Source of the DNA: Cohaesibacter haloalkalitolerans
Lineage (GTDB): Bacteria; Pseudomonadota; Alphaproteobacteria; Rhizobiales; Cohaesibacteraceae
Direction of reading: 5' to 3'
DNA length: 64,000 bases
Assembly: GCF_003574655.1 (NCBI RefSeq)
Contig: NZ_QNUM01000011.1
Coordinates: 1 to 64,000 of the forward strand
The translations under genes were made by a program, and so were the position numbers. The notes under the pieces are model-generated. The model was not told the DNA's origin. It worked only from the letters and a program-made list of their open reading frames with translations, and did not search any database. Every line of letters starts with the position of its first letter. The stretch's first letter is position 1. This document shows, one piece after another, positions 35,484 to 45,730 of this stretch.

Positions 35484-36148
35484 GTGCTCTCTTTCGCTAT
35501 CCTGATCAGGCAAGGCTGAAGCGGATTGTGCCCAAGTCGCGCGTCTATGAAGCGGTTGGGGCCAGCACGGCGCTCAAGGAGCGTTTCGTGCGTGAGCTCG
35601 ATCAGATCACATGGGCCTATAAGCTGGCTCCTGAAACCATCAATTTGCCCGCCACCAAACAGGTCCCGGAACTTCAGGTGTTTCTGCTGACGCTTAAGGC
35701 ACCTCAGCTTCACGACGATATCTTGCGTGCAGTGGATAGGGCGATCCCTTTCCCATTGGTTTTCGAGCTCTCTTATGAGGGACAGATACAGGTTGCTGCG
35801 GCGAGAAAGCGTCCATCCGAGGCCGACAGCTCCAAATGGGTGCTGGGGGACTATCTGAGGACAGGCTGGTTCCCCGAGGAAAGCGAGCGAACAACTTTGC
35901 CGGTGTCGTTGAATCTTGGCGGGCTTTATGAGCAGATTTTGACAGCATTGATCCCGATCGCTCCGGCTAAGAATGAGGATTTCGAGGCAAGGCTCGCGAG
36001 GCTTGAGGTAATGCAGGCAAAAGAACGCGAGATCAACCAATTGAAATCAAAGTTGAAACGTGAAACGCAATTCAATATCAAGATGACATTGCATGGCGAG
36101 CTGCAGGAAGCGCAAGCTGCTTATGACTATTTGAAAAAGCCGGAATAA
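35480..36148 (+). CDS. DUF4391 protein of the type III-like RM operon
   Basis: A 222-residue protein: FRYPDQARLKRIVPKSRVYE, then ITWAYKLAPETINLP, LQVFLLTLKAP and PFPLVFELSYEGQIQVAAA, followed by a C-terminal coiled coil. This matches DUF4391, which recurs between an SNF2-like helicase and type III-like mod-res genes. Its biochemical role is not known; the coiled coil suggests it bridges complex members. The ATG overlaps the helicase stop (ATGA) and the mod gene follows. Confidence 0.78.
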   Translation: MSALFRYPDQARLKRIVPKSRVYEAVGASTALKERFVRELDQITWAYKLAPETINLPATKQVPELQVFLLTLKAPQLHDDILRAVDRAIPFPLVFELSYEGQIQVAAARKRPSEADSSKWVLGDYLRTGWFPEESERTTLPVSLNLGGLYEQILTALIPIAPAKNEDFEARLARLEVMQAKEREINQLKSKLKRETQFNIKMTLHGELQEAQAAYDYLKKPE

Positions 36149-36209
36149 CACGTCAAATGACGATGTGATGCAGGCTTGGGGCCTTGAGTGAATGGCCAAA
36201 GGGAAGATC

Positions 36210-38090
36210 ATGACTGACGAAATCGAGACGCTGAAGATGCATAGCCCAGACCTGACGCAGGACAATATTGCCAAGATCAGGACGCTCTTTCCGGGCTGCG
36301 TCACCGAGGCTCGCGGTGAAGATGGCAAACTCTCGCTCAAGGTCGATTTCGATCAGCTGAGACAGGAACTCTCGGACAGCATCGTTGAAGGCCCGCAGGA
36401 AAGGTATCACCTCGATTGGCCTGGCAAACGAGAAGCTTTGATTACGGCAAATGCACCAATCGCCAAGACGCTGCGCCCATGTCGCGAAGAGAGCGTTGAT
36501 TTCGATACAACGAAAAACCTGTTCATCGAAGGCGACAACCTCGAAGCGCTGAAGCTGCTGCAAGAGACGTATCTCGGTAAGGTCAAGCTGATCTATATTG
36601 ACCCTCCCTATAATACAGGTAATGATTTTATTTATCACGACAAATTCGTCGAAAGTGGAAGTTTTTACTTGAATAAAACAAATCAAATTGATTTTGAAGA
36701 AAATAAATTAGTTTCAAATCCATTATCTGATGGGAGATATCATTCGAATTGGCTCAATATGATGTTTCCTAGATTGATTGTTTCAAGAAATTTGCTTTGT
36801 GATGGAGGGGTAATACTAATTAGCTGCGATGATGTCGAATGCCACAATATTCGAAAGATTTGTGACGAAATATTTGGAGTGTCAAATTTCATTGCCCAAT
36901 TTGTTTGGAAGGCAAGGCAATTTACTGATACGAGAGCGAAAACAAATGTTTCGACAGATCATGAATACATTGTCGCTTATTCTAAGAGCGGAGACACTAC
37001 TCTTCATGGGGTCAAGCGAGACGAAAATAAATTTGCAAATCCTGACAGCGATCCCAGGGGGCCGTGGATGAGCCGCAGCATCCTAGGACTAGCAACCCAG
37101 AGCCAACGACCAAACCTTCATTATGATATCGTGGAGCCTCTGACTTCGCGTGTTTTTCCTCCTAGTCCGGCATCGGGATGGAGGTATTCAAAAGAAAAAA
37201 TGGATAGCCTAATTAAAGAAGGATGTATCATATTTCCGAAAAAAGATGACGGTAGGCCAAGAGAGAAAAAATTCCGTAAAGACATGACATCCGAAATGAT
37301 CGCCTTTCGATCTGTAATTGATGACGTGTTTACTGCTGACGGAACAAAAGACCTCAGAGACTTGTTTTCTGATGATGTTTTTCCGTTTCCTAAGCCGGTC
37401 AAACTTATTCGAAGTTTAATCGAACAAGTTGCTGACGAACCAGAGGATATTATCCTCGATTTCTTTGCTGGATCTGGAACTACGGCTAATGCAACGATTG
37501 ATTTAAGCGCTATTGATGGTATAAATCGCCATGTTATATCAATTCAACTTCCAGAAAAAATTTCTGAAGGAGAAGCTTCCGATAAATTCGGATTTAAGAG
37601 TATAGCTGATCTGTCAAAGGAACGCATTCGCCGCGCAGGCGAAAAAATCCTTGAAGGTGAGAGCCACCCTGATTGGAACAAGGATGTTGGCTTCCGCGTG
37701 CTCAAGATCGATAGTTCCAATATGGCGGACACCTTCTATACGCCTGACCAAACCGCGCAAGGCAATCTTCTTGCCAGCATTGATAATATCAAGTTAGACC
37801 GCACACCGGAAGATCTGCTGTTCCAGGTGCTGATCGATTGGGGCGTTGATCTGACCTATCCCATCACTCGAGAGACACTCGACGGCAAAACCGTTTTCAG
37901 CGTCGCTGGCACCGCTCTGATGGCCTGTTTCGACAATGGTGTCGATGAAGCGTTGGTGAAAAAGCTGGCGGAACGAAAGCCAATGCGCATTGTCTTCAAG
38001 GATACCGGCTTCAAGGATGACGCGACCAAGATTAATGTTCGACAGATCTTCAAGGCTCTTTCGCCAGACACTGAAGTGAAGGCGATTTGA
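36210..38090 (+). CDS. mod: type III Mod DNA N6-adenine methyltransferase
   Basis: A 626-residue beta-class methyltransferase. Motif IV is [13 protein letters not shown] (about residue 130) and motif I is [10 protein letters not shown] (about 417); this permuted order defines the beta class. The segment between them is the target recognition domain. It modifies one strand of the recognition site and is required by Res. AAAGGG lies 6 bp before ATG 36210. DNA from about 36610 to 37630 is visibly AT-richer than both flanks, which suggests the recognition region was exchanged by recombination. The stop is 1 bp from res. Confidence 0.88.
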   Translation: MTDEIETLKMHSPDLTQDNIAKIRTLFPGCVTEARGEDGKLSLKVDFDQLRQELSDSIVEGPQERYHLDWPGKREALITANAPIAKTLRPCREESVDFDTTKNLFIEGDNLEALKLLQETYLGKVKLIYIDPPYNTGNDFIYHDKFVESGSFYLNKTNQIDFEENKLVSNPLSDGRYHSNWLNMMFPRLIVSRNLLCDGGVILISCDDVECHNIRKICDEIFGVSNFIAQFVWKARQFTDTRAKTNVSTDHEYIVAYSKSGDTTLHGVKRDENKFANPDSDPRGPWMSRSILGLATQSQRPNLHYDIVEPLTSRVFPPSPASGWRYSKEKMDSLIKEGCIIFPKKDDGRPREKKFRKDMTSEMIAFRSVIDDVFTADGTKDLRDLFSDDVFPFPKPVKLIRSLIEQVADEPEDIILDFFAGSGTTANATIDLSAIDGINRHVISIQLPEKISEGEASDKFGFKSIADLSKERIRRAGEKILEGESHPDWNKDVGFRVLKIDSSNMADTFYTPDQTAQGNLLASIDNIKLDRTPEDLLFQVLIDWGVDLTYPITRETLDGKTVFSVAGTALMACFDNGVDEALVKKLAERKPMRIVFKDTGFKDDATKINVRQIFKALSPDTEVKAI

Positions 38091-38091
38091 G

Positions 38092-41000
38092 ATGAAGATC
38101 AAGTTCAAATCGCAACCCTATCAGCTTCAGGCCGTTGATGCTGTTGTGGACTGTTTCAAAGGACAGCCTCGTCAGGACTATCTGAAATACACCATCGACC
38201 CCGGCGTGAGGAAACAGTACCGCACGGCGGAAGACGGCTTTGGAAATGCGGATATTCAACTGCCTAAAGATGCTCTGTTGAACAATATCGCTGCCGTTCA
38301 GCGCGGTGCCATGCTGCCTCAATCCGAGACGCTCACCCATTACGTCGATAACAACGGCAAAAAGAAGCCAGCCACCTATAAACCCGGTGCTAAACTCAAT
38401 CTCGATGTTGAAATGGAGACCGGCACCGGCAAGACATATGTCTATATCCGAACCATGTTTGAATTGCATAAGCGCTATGGCTGGTCGAAATTCATCATCA
38501 TGGTACCAAGCATCGCCATTCGGGAAGGTGTGGCCAAGTCACTGCAGATGACCGCCGAACATTTTCAGCAGGAATATGGCAAGAAGATCCGGGCGTTCGT
38601 CTACAATTCCAAGCGTCTACATGAGTTGGAGAGTTTTTCGTCCGATGCCGGCATCAATGTGATGGTGATCAACGTTCAAGCCTTCAATGCGACGGGTGCA
38701 GACAACCGACGCATTTATGATGAGCTTGATGACTTCCAGTCTCGCAAACCGATCGACGTGATCGCCAAGAACCGCCCGATCCTCATTATCGACGAACCCC
38801 AGAAGATGGAAGGCCCTGCCACGCAGAAGGCCTTGCCGCAATTCAATCCTCTATTCATCCTGCGGTATTCTGCTACCCACAAGACCATCCATAACAAGGT
38901 TCACCGGCTAGATGCGGTGGACGCATTCAATCAGAAACTTGTCAAGAAAATCGAAGTCCGAGGGATTGAGACCAAAGGTCTGAGCGGCACGAACGCCTAT
39001 CTCTATCTGGAAGGGATCGAGATCTCAAAGACAGCGCCCATTGCACGCGTTGAACTGGAAGTAAAAACAGGCAGCGGAATCAAACGCGTCCTGCGCAAGC
39101 TGGAAAAGGGGCGTGACCTGCTCGATGTTTCCAAGGGGCTGGAGCAATATCGAGGCTTTGTTGTCAGCGAGATCGATGCTCGGGATGACACCATTCATTT
39201 CACCAACGGAGAGATCCTGTCGGCTGGTCAGGCAACGGGTGACGTTACCGAGCGGGACGTCCGCCGTATTCAGATCCGAGAGACTATCTCTGCCCACCTG
39301 AAACGAGAGCAGGTGCTTTTCGATAAAGGCATTAAAGTCCTCTCTCTCTTCTTCATCGATGAAGTGGTCAAATACCGCGACTATGGCCAATCCGATGAAA
39401 AAGGGGAATATGCGCGTGTGTTCGAGGAAGAGTATGAGAACGCCAAGAATGACTTTCTGGGCGAGCTTCCTCTTGAGAATGAAGACTATCGAAAGTATCT
39501 GGCCGGAATAGATGGAGCCAAGACCCACAGGGGGTATTTCTCGATCGACAAGAAAGGTCACATGACAGATCCGAAAGCTGCTGCGCGTGGTGAGCTTCAG
39601 GGTCAGTCTACCGAACCGAGCGATTATGATCTTATTCTGAAAGACAAAGAGCGCTTGTTGTCCTTTGAGGAGGCAACGCGGTTCATCTTCTCGCACTCGG
39701 CCCTGCGAGAAGGTTGGGACAACCCCAACGTATTTGTGATGTGCATGCTGAAGCACAACGAGAGCCAGAACACGATTTCACGGCGCCAGGAAGTGGGAAG
39801 AGGCCTGAGAATTTCTGTCAACAGGAACGGCGATCGGATGGATGCCGCTGCCACTGTTCACAACATAAACATTCTGACGGTCGTTGCGAGCGAAAGCTAT
39901 AAAGGCTTTGTTGATGGCCTTCAGCAGGAAATCGTCGAGAACCTGTCAGAACGTCCACGGTTTGCCAATGCCGAATATTTCGAAGGCAAGACTTTGAAAA
40001 ACGAGACTTCCGAGTTGGTGGTCGATAAGGCACTTGCAGGTAAACTCGAGTTTTATCTCATCAAGAACGGCTATGTAGACGAAGAACGTCACATCACGGA
40101 TCTCTACCACGAGGCAAGAAAGGGCAGCACGCTCGCCGAACTACCTGAAGCATTCGCTGGACATGAAGAAGATGCCCTTGCTCTTATCGATACAGTCTTC
40201 AATGGCAAGTCTGTGTCCGACATGTTCAATAACGGCAGAGCACCCAAGAAGAACCCATTGAATGCGAATTTCCAAAAGAAGGAATTCCAAGAGCTCTGGA
40301 GCCGTATTAAGCGCAAAGCTGTCTACCAGGTCGATTTTGACACCGCTGTTCTTGTAAAAAGTTGCATCGCGAGCCTTGAAAAGAATCTCAGGGTGTCCCC
40401 GCTTCAATATCTTGTAACAGAAGGCGCACTGACGGATGACGTAACTAATGACGCCTTGCGTTCGGGTACGGCCTTCAAACAGGGCAAAATCCGCTCTGAG
40501 CAGGGGCAAAGTGTTCATTCCCGCGTTAGTTATGACATTTTGGGAAACATTTCCGAAAATACAGATCTGACCCGAAAGACTGTTGCTGCTATTTTGGCTG
40601 GTATTCAAACTGCCATATTTGATCAGTTTGCCGTTAATCCCGAGCAGTTCATTGCAGACGCTTCCCACCTGATCAATGAACAAAAGGCAGGCGCAATCAT
40701 TGAACAGCTCACTTATAACGCCATCGAAGACGCCTACGAATCAACGATATTCACGGCAGGTGAGACGGGGAACGATTTCAAGAAAGCGACAGAAAAGCTC
40801 AATAATCATGTCTATGATTATGTCATTGCAGATTCAGACGTTGAGAAGAAGTTCGCTAGAGACCTTGATACCAGCAGCGAAGTCGTCGTCTATTCGAAGC
40901 TTCCAAAGGGCTTTTTGATCCCGACACCAGTCGGTGACTATAACCCCGATTGGGCTATCGCTTTCAAACGTGGTGATGTCAAACACCTGTATTTTGTTGC

Positions 41001-41175
41001 GGAGACCAAATCTGAGCATCCCTCTATGAAAATGAGAGAGATCGAAAAGGCAAAAATTGAATGTGCGAGGAAATTCTTCAAAGAAATCAGAGAGTGTATT
41101 GAGACCGACAAGGTTTGCTACGATGTCGCTACAAGCTATGCCGATTTAATCAGTCTTGTTAAATCAGCAGCGTGA
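38092..41175 (+). CDS. res: type III Res restriction subunit
   Basis: A 1027-residue SF2 translocase-nuclease. [16 protein letters not shown] (about 107) is Walker [13 protein letters not shown] (about 230) motif II, and [14 protein letters not shown] with [14 protein letters not shown] the later helicase motifs. The C-terminus, [20 protein letters not shown] followed by VAETKSE (about 950-975), is the PD-(D/E)XK endonuclease. All motifs look intact. It starts 1 bp after mod and should act with it. The operon also holds the SNF2-like helicase and DUF4391, beyond the usual mod-res pair. Confidence 0.9.
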   Translation: MKIKFKSQPYQLQAVDAVVDCFKGQPRQDYLKYTIDPGVRKQYRTAEDGFGNADIQLPKDALLNNIAAVQRGAMLPQSETLTHYVDNNGKKKPATYKPGAKLNLDVEMETGTGKTYVYIRTMFELHKRYGWSKFIIMVPSIAIREGVAKSLQMTAEHFQQEYGKKIRAFVYNSKRLHELESFSSDAGINVMVINVQAFNATGADNRRIYDELDDFQSRKPIDVIAKNRPILIIDEPQKMEGPATQKALPQFNPLFILRYSATHKTIHNKVHRLDAVDAFNQKLVKKIEVRGIETKGLSGTNAYLYLEGIEISKTAPIARVELEVKTGSGIKRVLRKLEKGRDLLDVSKGLEQYRGFVVSEIDARDDTIHFTNGEILSAGQATGDVTERDVRRIQIRETISAHLKREQVLFDKGIKVLSLFFIDEVVKYRDYGQSDEKGEYARVFEEEYENAKNDFLGELPLENEDYRKYLAGIDGAKTHRGYFSIDKKGHMTDPKAAARGELQGQSTEPSDYDLILKDKERLLSFEEATRFIFSHSALREGWDNPNVFVMCMLKHNESQNTISRRQEVGRGLRISVNRNGDRMDAAATVHNINILTVVASESYKGFVDGLQQEIVENLSERPRFANAEYFEGKTLKNETSELVVDKALAGKLEFYLIKNGYVDEERHITDLYHEARKGSTLAELPEAFAGHEEDALALIDTVFNGKSVSDMFNNGRAPKKNPLNANFQKKEFQELWSRIKRKAVYQVDFDTAVLVKSCIASLEKNLRVSPLQYLVTEGALTDDVTNDALRSGTAFKQGKIRSEQGQSVHSRVSYDILGNISENTDLTRKTVAAILAGIQTAIFDQFAVNPEQFIADASHLINEQKAGAIIEQLTYNAIEDAYESTIFTAGETGNDFKKATEKLNNHVYDYVIADSDVEKKFARDLDTSSEVVVYSKLPKGFLIPTPVGDYNPDWAIAFKRGDVKHLYFVAETKSEHPSMKMREIEKAKIECARKFFKEIRECIETDKVCYDVATSYADLISLVKSAA

Positions 41176-41254
41176 TGACTGGTGGTGGCTTTTCGTGGTG
41201 GTTTGAATTCAACTAGATGTGTCTTTTTAGCATGAAGGCATAAATACGGAAGGC

Positions 41255-41328
41255 TGACAGCTGCCGGTGAGATTTTGGCAAATCTGAGCACTTTTTTATC
41301 TCATTGACAGCTGTCAATGAGATAAAAA
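41255..41328. promoter_or_regulatory. candidate parS: 36-bp perfect palindrome plus half-like copy
   Basis: 41293-41328 is a zero-loop palindrome with the core ATTGACAGCTGTCAAT. That core agrees with the repABC parS consensus GTTNNCNGCNGNNAAC at every fixed position except the outer G and C. A second TGACAGCTG at 41255-41263 lies exactly 50 bp before the one in the palindrome, followed by TGAG as there. The flanks end in A-runs on both strands, so it is not an intrinsic terminator. It lies 90 bp past the end of a RepB/ParB-like gene. Confidence 0.6.
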
Positions 41329-41417
41329 TCTTCTTGCTGAGGACGTCAGGAAGAGGGGCGTCTGGTCTTCAGCTATTCTTTGCATGGACTACTTCCTGTA
41401 AACGCTGATCTCCGCTG

Positions 41418-42944
41418 TCACTGTATGTTTGGCTTAGCATGAACGATGCCTTCGGTATCATGCCATTCAGGTTCCCTTTTGAAAGTCTCATAGAGTTCAG
41501 GCAATTTCCTCGCGACAAATTCTGCAAATGCTCGATCGGGCATTTGGATATCCGAGCGTATGGCTTTGTGGGTCAAGGTGGCAAGCTTGGTGTTGCCCGA
41601 CATCACGGTAGTGGGGATTGGAAGAGCGGGTTTCGCTTCGATCTCTTTGATAAGATGCGAAAACCGCTCATCTGATGAAGCAATGTCCGAGAAGGATTTG
41701 CCTTCGATTATTTGTCTTGCATTATCGAGATTTTCTGGCTGCGCCAGTAGATCAGCCAAATTCTGCCAGCGAGGGCGCCCAATTTTGGGTGCACAGCCGA
41801 CTCTTTCAATTATGTCATTAGGGATTTTCTCGCTGATGACCTTCAGTCGCGAGGCTTCTGTTGTGTCGACTGACAGAGCAGACATGACCCGGGCATTAGC
41901 CTGTTCGTATTTGGGGACCATTTTGAATAGATGTCCGGCAAGGCGGACCTTTTCTATATAGGTCGCGTCTCTCCGGTAGCTGTTCTCTCTGCCTTGCTCC
42001 ATCAGAAGATCGATGTCATCGAGGTCTTTGACAATGCCCTTTATGTATGTCTCGGCCATGCCTCTGGCTGCCATCAGGCGTCTGGTACCGCTCACCACTT
42101 GGTATCGTTCGCTGACTTCCGGATGGGGCCTGACGATGATCGGTACATCCTGACCGTCGTTCTCCATGGACTTGCTCAGTCCTTCGATCTCATTGATGTT
42201 AGAGTCATCTTCTAGGCGATGAGGAAATGGCGAGGGGTCGATCTTGGATGTCGGAATATTGATGACTTTGCCGCCGAAAATTTCCGAGCTGTATCTGTCG
42301 GCTTCAGAACGCTTCAAATCTTCCCGCGTATCGTCGGTGTGTTGCGTCGGAAGGGAAGCCTTGCTCGCCTTGCGCAACAGGGCCGCCATCCGAATGAAGA
42401 GCCTCTTTTGCGGCTCCAGAAGGCTTTCATTATTGGCAAGCTCCGAAAGCCCATTTCCGAGAACTAAAGCGCTCCCATCCAGAAATGGTGCCAATTGCAA
42501 TAGAAGGTCTGGATACCGGCTTTTGAGCAATCTTGCGGAGACCAACGCTTCATGAATTGCATGAGTATTCTTCGAATTTCCATGGAGGATAAGGGTAGCA
42601 ACCAAGATTACGGCAGACAGCTTCTCTCCGGCTTCCTCACAACTCTGCGGATGGCTGGGGTCATTGCTTTCGCACTTATCGGTCATCACATCTTGGCAAA
42701 GCAATGCAGCAAACGGCGCTTTGGTTAATTCAATGTTTGCGAGAGTTTCCTTACTCCTGATGTCAGTCCCCTGCTGAGTATCGATATCGGAAGTAACTTT
42801 TTCCAAAACCTCCTCTGCACACTGCAGCCAATCGGTTTCTTGCAATGGAAATGCAGCCAACTGGCGTTGAGCTATTCTTTTAAGAGGTGCGAGGTCGTCG
42901 GTATTTACAGTGCCGAATAATGGATGCTGCTTTTTGCCTGTCAT
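41418..42944 (-). CDS. RepB/ParB-like partition protein with N-terminal extension
   Basis: A 508-residue protein. The ParB/RepB nuclease-fold domain spans about 235-340: INIPTSKIDPSPFPHR, VPIIVRPHPEVSERYQVVSG and TRRLMAARGMAETYI, then ENSYRRDATYIEKVRLAGHL. The HTH and C-terminal part follow, with ALSVDTTEASRLKVISEKIP. The N-terminal 230 residues are not part of standard RepB and are unassigned. It would bind a parS site; the palindrome 90 bp past its end is a candidate. There is no parA or repC beside it, so it may regulate the element or be left from a plasmid. Confidence 0.75.
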   Translation of the reverse strand: MTGKKQHPLFGTVNTDDLAPLKRIAQRQLAAFPLQETDWLQCAEEVLEKVTSDIDTQQGTDIRSKETLANIELTKAPFAALLCQDVMTDKCESNDPSHPQSCEEAGEKLSAVILVATLILHGNSKNTHAIHEALVSARLLKSRYPDLLLQLAPFLDGSALVLGNGLSELANNESLLEPQKRLFIRMAALLRKASKASLPTQHTDDTREDLKRSEADRYSSEIFGGKVINIPTSKIDPSPFPHRLEDDSNINEIEGLSKSMENDGQDVPIIVRPHPEVSERYQVVSGTRRLMAARGMAETYIKGIVKDLDDIDLLMEQGRENSYRRDATYIEKVRLAGHLFKMVPKYEQANARVMSALSVDTTEASRLKVISEKIPNDIIERVGCAPKIGRPRWQNLADLLAQPENLDNARQIIEGKSFSDIASSDERFSHLIKEIEAKPALPIPTTVMSGNTKLATLTHKAIRSDIQMPDRAFAEFVARKLPELYETFKREPEWHDTEGIVHAKPNIQ

Positions 42945-43862
42945 TTATGGACTTCCTATATCGTAATGTGACCGCAAGCGCGGTTGAAATTTTATCACGT
43001 AGGTAGATGGGATCGTTGCCTCGCAGAGAAAAACAGAAAACGCGAAATTTATTGGCCACCACGGCAAACGCCATACTGGGTGAAACCGACGATCTCAGGT
43101 TAAAATCAAGTCTCGGTTTTGTATGTCTCAACAAGTATGATTATCGTCTAATTATTGTGTGCGGCAGGTTGTCGCGTACACCAAAGAACAATCAGCGGCG
43201 GCCAGCAGAATCGAGCGATTGTGCACGCAGTGTTGGTTAGGTCGCCCCTAAGCTTGGCAATGCTCGTTCGACGGGTGAGGGGCAATCGGAAACTGGGAGT
43301 GGTCTTGTGATTTGACGTTACCAAGTTGCAGAAATTTGCTCGGTGTTACGCAGGGAAGACTCCCTCAACTGTATAAATGGTTTCAAACTTAAAAATGAAA
43401 AATGCTGCAAATTTTTGCCACCTGCTTAGATTTCAGCGATTGGTATAGCAGTATGCCGCACTATTTTTGCTGCCTCGCGTTACGAGCGTTGGTCCTCTGG
43501 CAGCTGTTTGAGTTTATTGCTTTCAGTAAAACGCCAGACTTTAACTTCCGCCCGTCATGGAGGACGATAGTTAAAGCTCCGCGAGTTTAAATTGCATCCG
43601 TCAGCATCTAGAAGACGAGTGCTTTCCTGCAACAATATCACAAATTGTTACAATATATTTCAGGACTGATAGCATGGATGTCGCCAGAAGAGGCTCCTTA
43701 TCCTGCAGCTTTTTCCAGAGTGCGGTGTTGAGGGTGAGAGTCTGATACCCAAATCTGGCAATACAAACCGCAAAGCAATTTTTCGGTCTTGAATTTCAGA
43801 CCTATGTCCTCAGCACGACGATAAACGCTCTCGTTTTAAGAGCCTACACTGAGGAAAGAACA
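42945..43862. other. intergenic region of about 920 bp, no supported gene
   Basis: Upstream of the ParB-like gene and before the recombinase cassette. Short open frames on both strands lack families and start signals. AT-rich DNA with an imperfect repeat around CAACAATATCACAAATTG (43629-43646) lies near the cassette. A replication origin or promoter region is conceivable, but nothing specific can be named. Confidence 0.4.
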
Positions 43863-44129
43863 ATGTTTACAGACAAATATAACTTGCGTGATGTGCTGCT
43901 GTACAATCAAATGCTGATCAAACAAACCCCAACCAGAAGCATCTATAAAAATGAGCGCGCTGCCTTGAATAAGGCACCGAAGTATTTCGACGCACCACTT
44001 GAGGATATTCCTGCTGACATCACCTTCATCGAGACCAAACTCGGTCGTGGTCCTGTTAGGTGCTGTCCGCCCCAAGCCCCCGAAATTAGCAGTTTCAAGG
44101 ATGTTCGCAAAAACCTTAAGGGTCTGTGA
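43863..44129 (+). CDS. small protein leading the dual-recombinase cassette
   Basis: An 88-residue protein, MFTDKYNLRDVLLYNQMLIK to SFKDVRKNLKGL. GGAAAG lies 6-8 bp before the ATG. It is acidic and basic in blocks, without signal peptide or membrane segment, and has no family I recognise. Its stop overlaps the first recombinase start by 4 bp (ATGA), so it is coupled and probably functional. A recombinase accessory or directionality factor is the natural guess from position. Confidence 0.6.
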   Translation: MFTDKYNLRDVLLYNQMLIKQTPTRSIYKNERAALNKAPKYFDAPLEDIPADITFIETKLGRGPVRCCPPQAPEISSFKDVRKNLKGL

Positions 44130-45730
44130 AACGCTTTCTCGATTATAAGAATCCGAATGCTATCACCAAAGAAAGCATGTTGCCGGATGGCAAATTTATT
44201 GTCGATTACGTTCAGAAAAATGGAGGTGTTACAAAGTTACCAGATGGGTCTCCCGGAAAAAAGTTGCCCCCCCACTTGCATTTCTCTATTGGCGCACTCG
44301 CTCGGGCTGCATGTGCGGCAGGATATTCCATCGCTGAACTTGATGGAGAAAAGATACAAGAACTGATTGATAGTCTTAAGGGTTCTGCCAAACGGAGTGC
44401 AAAACTGGGTGTCTTGCGTCTTAACGAACTGATCAACCGCAGAGGCGAATTTCCTGAAATCGATATTTTTTTGCCTGCCCAGCCTTTGGTCATTGCAAAG
44501 CGGTGCGTTAAGCCTTCCGATAAATATGCCCGATCATCCAAGGAACCCTGCGCTCAGTTGTTGTGGGATGACATACAAGCATTTGCCACGAAACGCCGTG
44601 GAGTAGATGAAAATGGAGATCCTATCCCTCCTGAAGAATCCGAATTCGGCCTGGTGACTGAGAAAAAGTATGGAGATATCGTCAAGCAAGCCATCAACAC
44701 TTTGGTCTTAGAAGGCTATCTGACCGGCGAAGAAACACTCAGACTTCGCGACATTTGTAGTGAAACAATGATCAAAGCTTTTGCCAAGGGGTGGCAGCGC
44801 AGAATTCAATCCGGCGAAGTCAGCAATGATGCCGACTATTATTACAATATGATCAGTAAAATGAGGTTCATCGCCGAAGTTATGGGAGCGGGAAAAAAGG
44901 AGCTGAAGCGCATTCAGAAGATCGTTGACAAGATTAACGGTAAACGCAAATACAAGAAAAGAGGCAGCAAAATGTCTCCGGTACGGAAACAGTTCGTGCG
45001 CGACTTTTCCAGAGACTATTACTATCAGAACAAACTTTTTGGGTCGCCAGAAGAGTTGCAAAAACGGGCGCAAAAGGTGCTCGACAATTGGGATCGATCC
45101 AAGACGAATGAGCGTATGCTTGCCATCAAGATGGGAATAGCAGCGTGCATCAATGCGATCCTGTACAGGGCCTCTCCGATCCGGCGTAAAAATCTCAATG
45201 ACTTGCGTTTCCGGGGAGAGAACGCAACCCTCATTTTCAATGACCGGAATGATCTCTATATTTTTCTTTCTGAGGACATGGTTAAAAATGGCCGCTCAAT
45301 CGAACACGAGGCCGATAAAGATGCCTTCCCGATTGTGAAGTGGTTTATTGACGAGGTGCGTCCCAAGTGGATCCATAGTCATCCTTACGGCAGTAAGCTC
45401 GTTGATAGTGATTATCTGTTTCCTTCAAAGCGAGCGGATCGCCCTTTGGAAGTGGAAACAATGGCCGACCACTACTATCAGGCTATTGGCCAGCTCGGCT
45501 TGTCAGGGCTCACCTTTCATTTAGCACGTCACATCAGTGTTTTCCTCATTCTGGCAGAAAACCCCAATGCTTGGTCTGAAGCCTGCGAAATTCTCGGCGA
45601 TACGCTCTCATCTGTTCGAGACTTTTATGCATGGATGGACGATGAACGGACGCACAAGCAAGGTCGGATCTATCTCCAGAACTCGGTTAAAAATGCTCGC
45701 AAATATAAAGAGGGACAGAGAAATGCCTGA
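44126..45730 (+). CDS. tyrosine recombinase 1 of the cassette
   Basis: A 534-residue protein whose C-terminus has a tyrosine recombinase-like block: YRASPIRRKNLNDLRFRG (arm I region), FHLARHISVFLIL (H-x2-R-H) and ILGDTLSSVRDFYAWMD (tyrosine region). Spacing is larger than in typical Int proteins and the N-terminal 250 residues are unassigned. It overlaps the small leader gene by 4 bp and recombinase 2 by 8 bp. Pairs of large recombinases of this type occur in site-specific transposons such as the Tn554 class, but the target here is unknown. Confidence 0.65.
   Translation: MKRFLDYKNPNAITKESMLPDGKFIVDYVQKNGGVTKLPDGSPGKKLPPHLHFSIGALARAACAAGYSIAELDGEKIQELIDSLKGSAKRSAKLGVLRLNELINRRGEFPEIDIFLPAQPLVIAKRCVKPSDKYARSSKEPCAQLLWDDIQAFATKRRGVDENGDPIPPEESEFGLVTEKKYGDIVKQAINTLVLEGYLTGEETLRLRDICSETMIKAFAKGWQRRIQSGEVSNDADYYYNMISKMRFIAEVMGAGKKELKRIQKIVDKINGKRKYKKRGSKMSPVRKQFVRDFSRDYYYQNKLFGSPEELQKRAQKVLDNWDRSKTNERMLAIKMGIAACINAILYRASPIRRKNLNDLRFRGENATLIFNDRNDLYIFLSEDMVKNGRSIEHEADKDAFPIVKWFIDEVRPKWIHSHPYGSKLVDSDYLFPSKRADRPLEVETMADHYYQAIGQLGLSGLTFHLARHISVFLILAENPNAWSEACEILGDTLSSVRDFYAWMDDERTHKQGRIYLQNSVKNARKYKEGQRNA

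Noticed and set aside
41293-41328. Palindrome as a bidirectional intrinsic terminator between convergent genes
   Set aside because: The stem is followed by A-runs, not T-runs, on both strands, and the core fits a parS-type site better.
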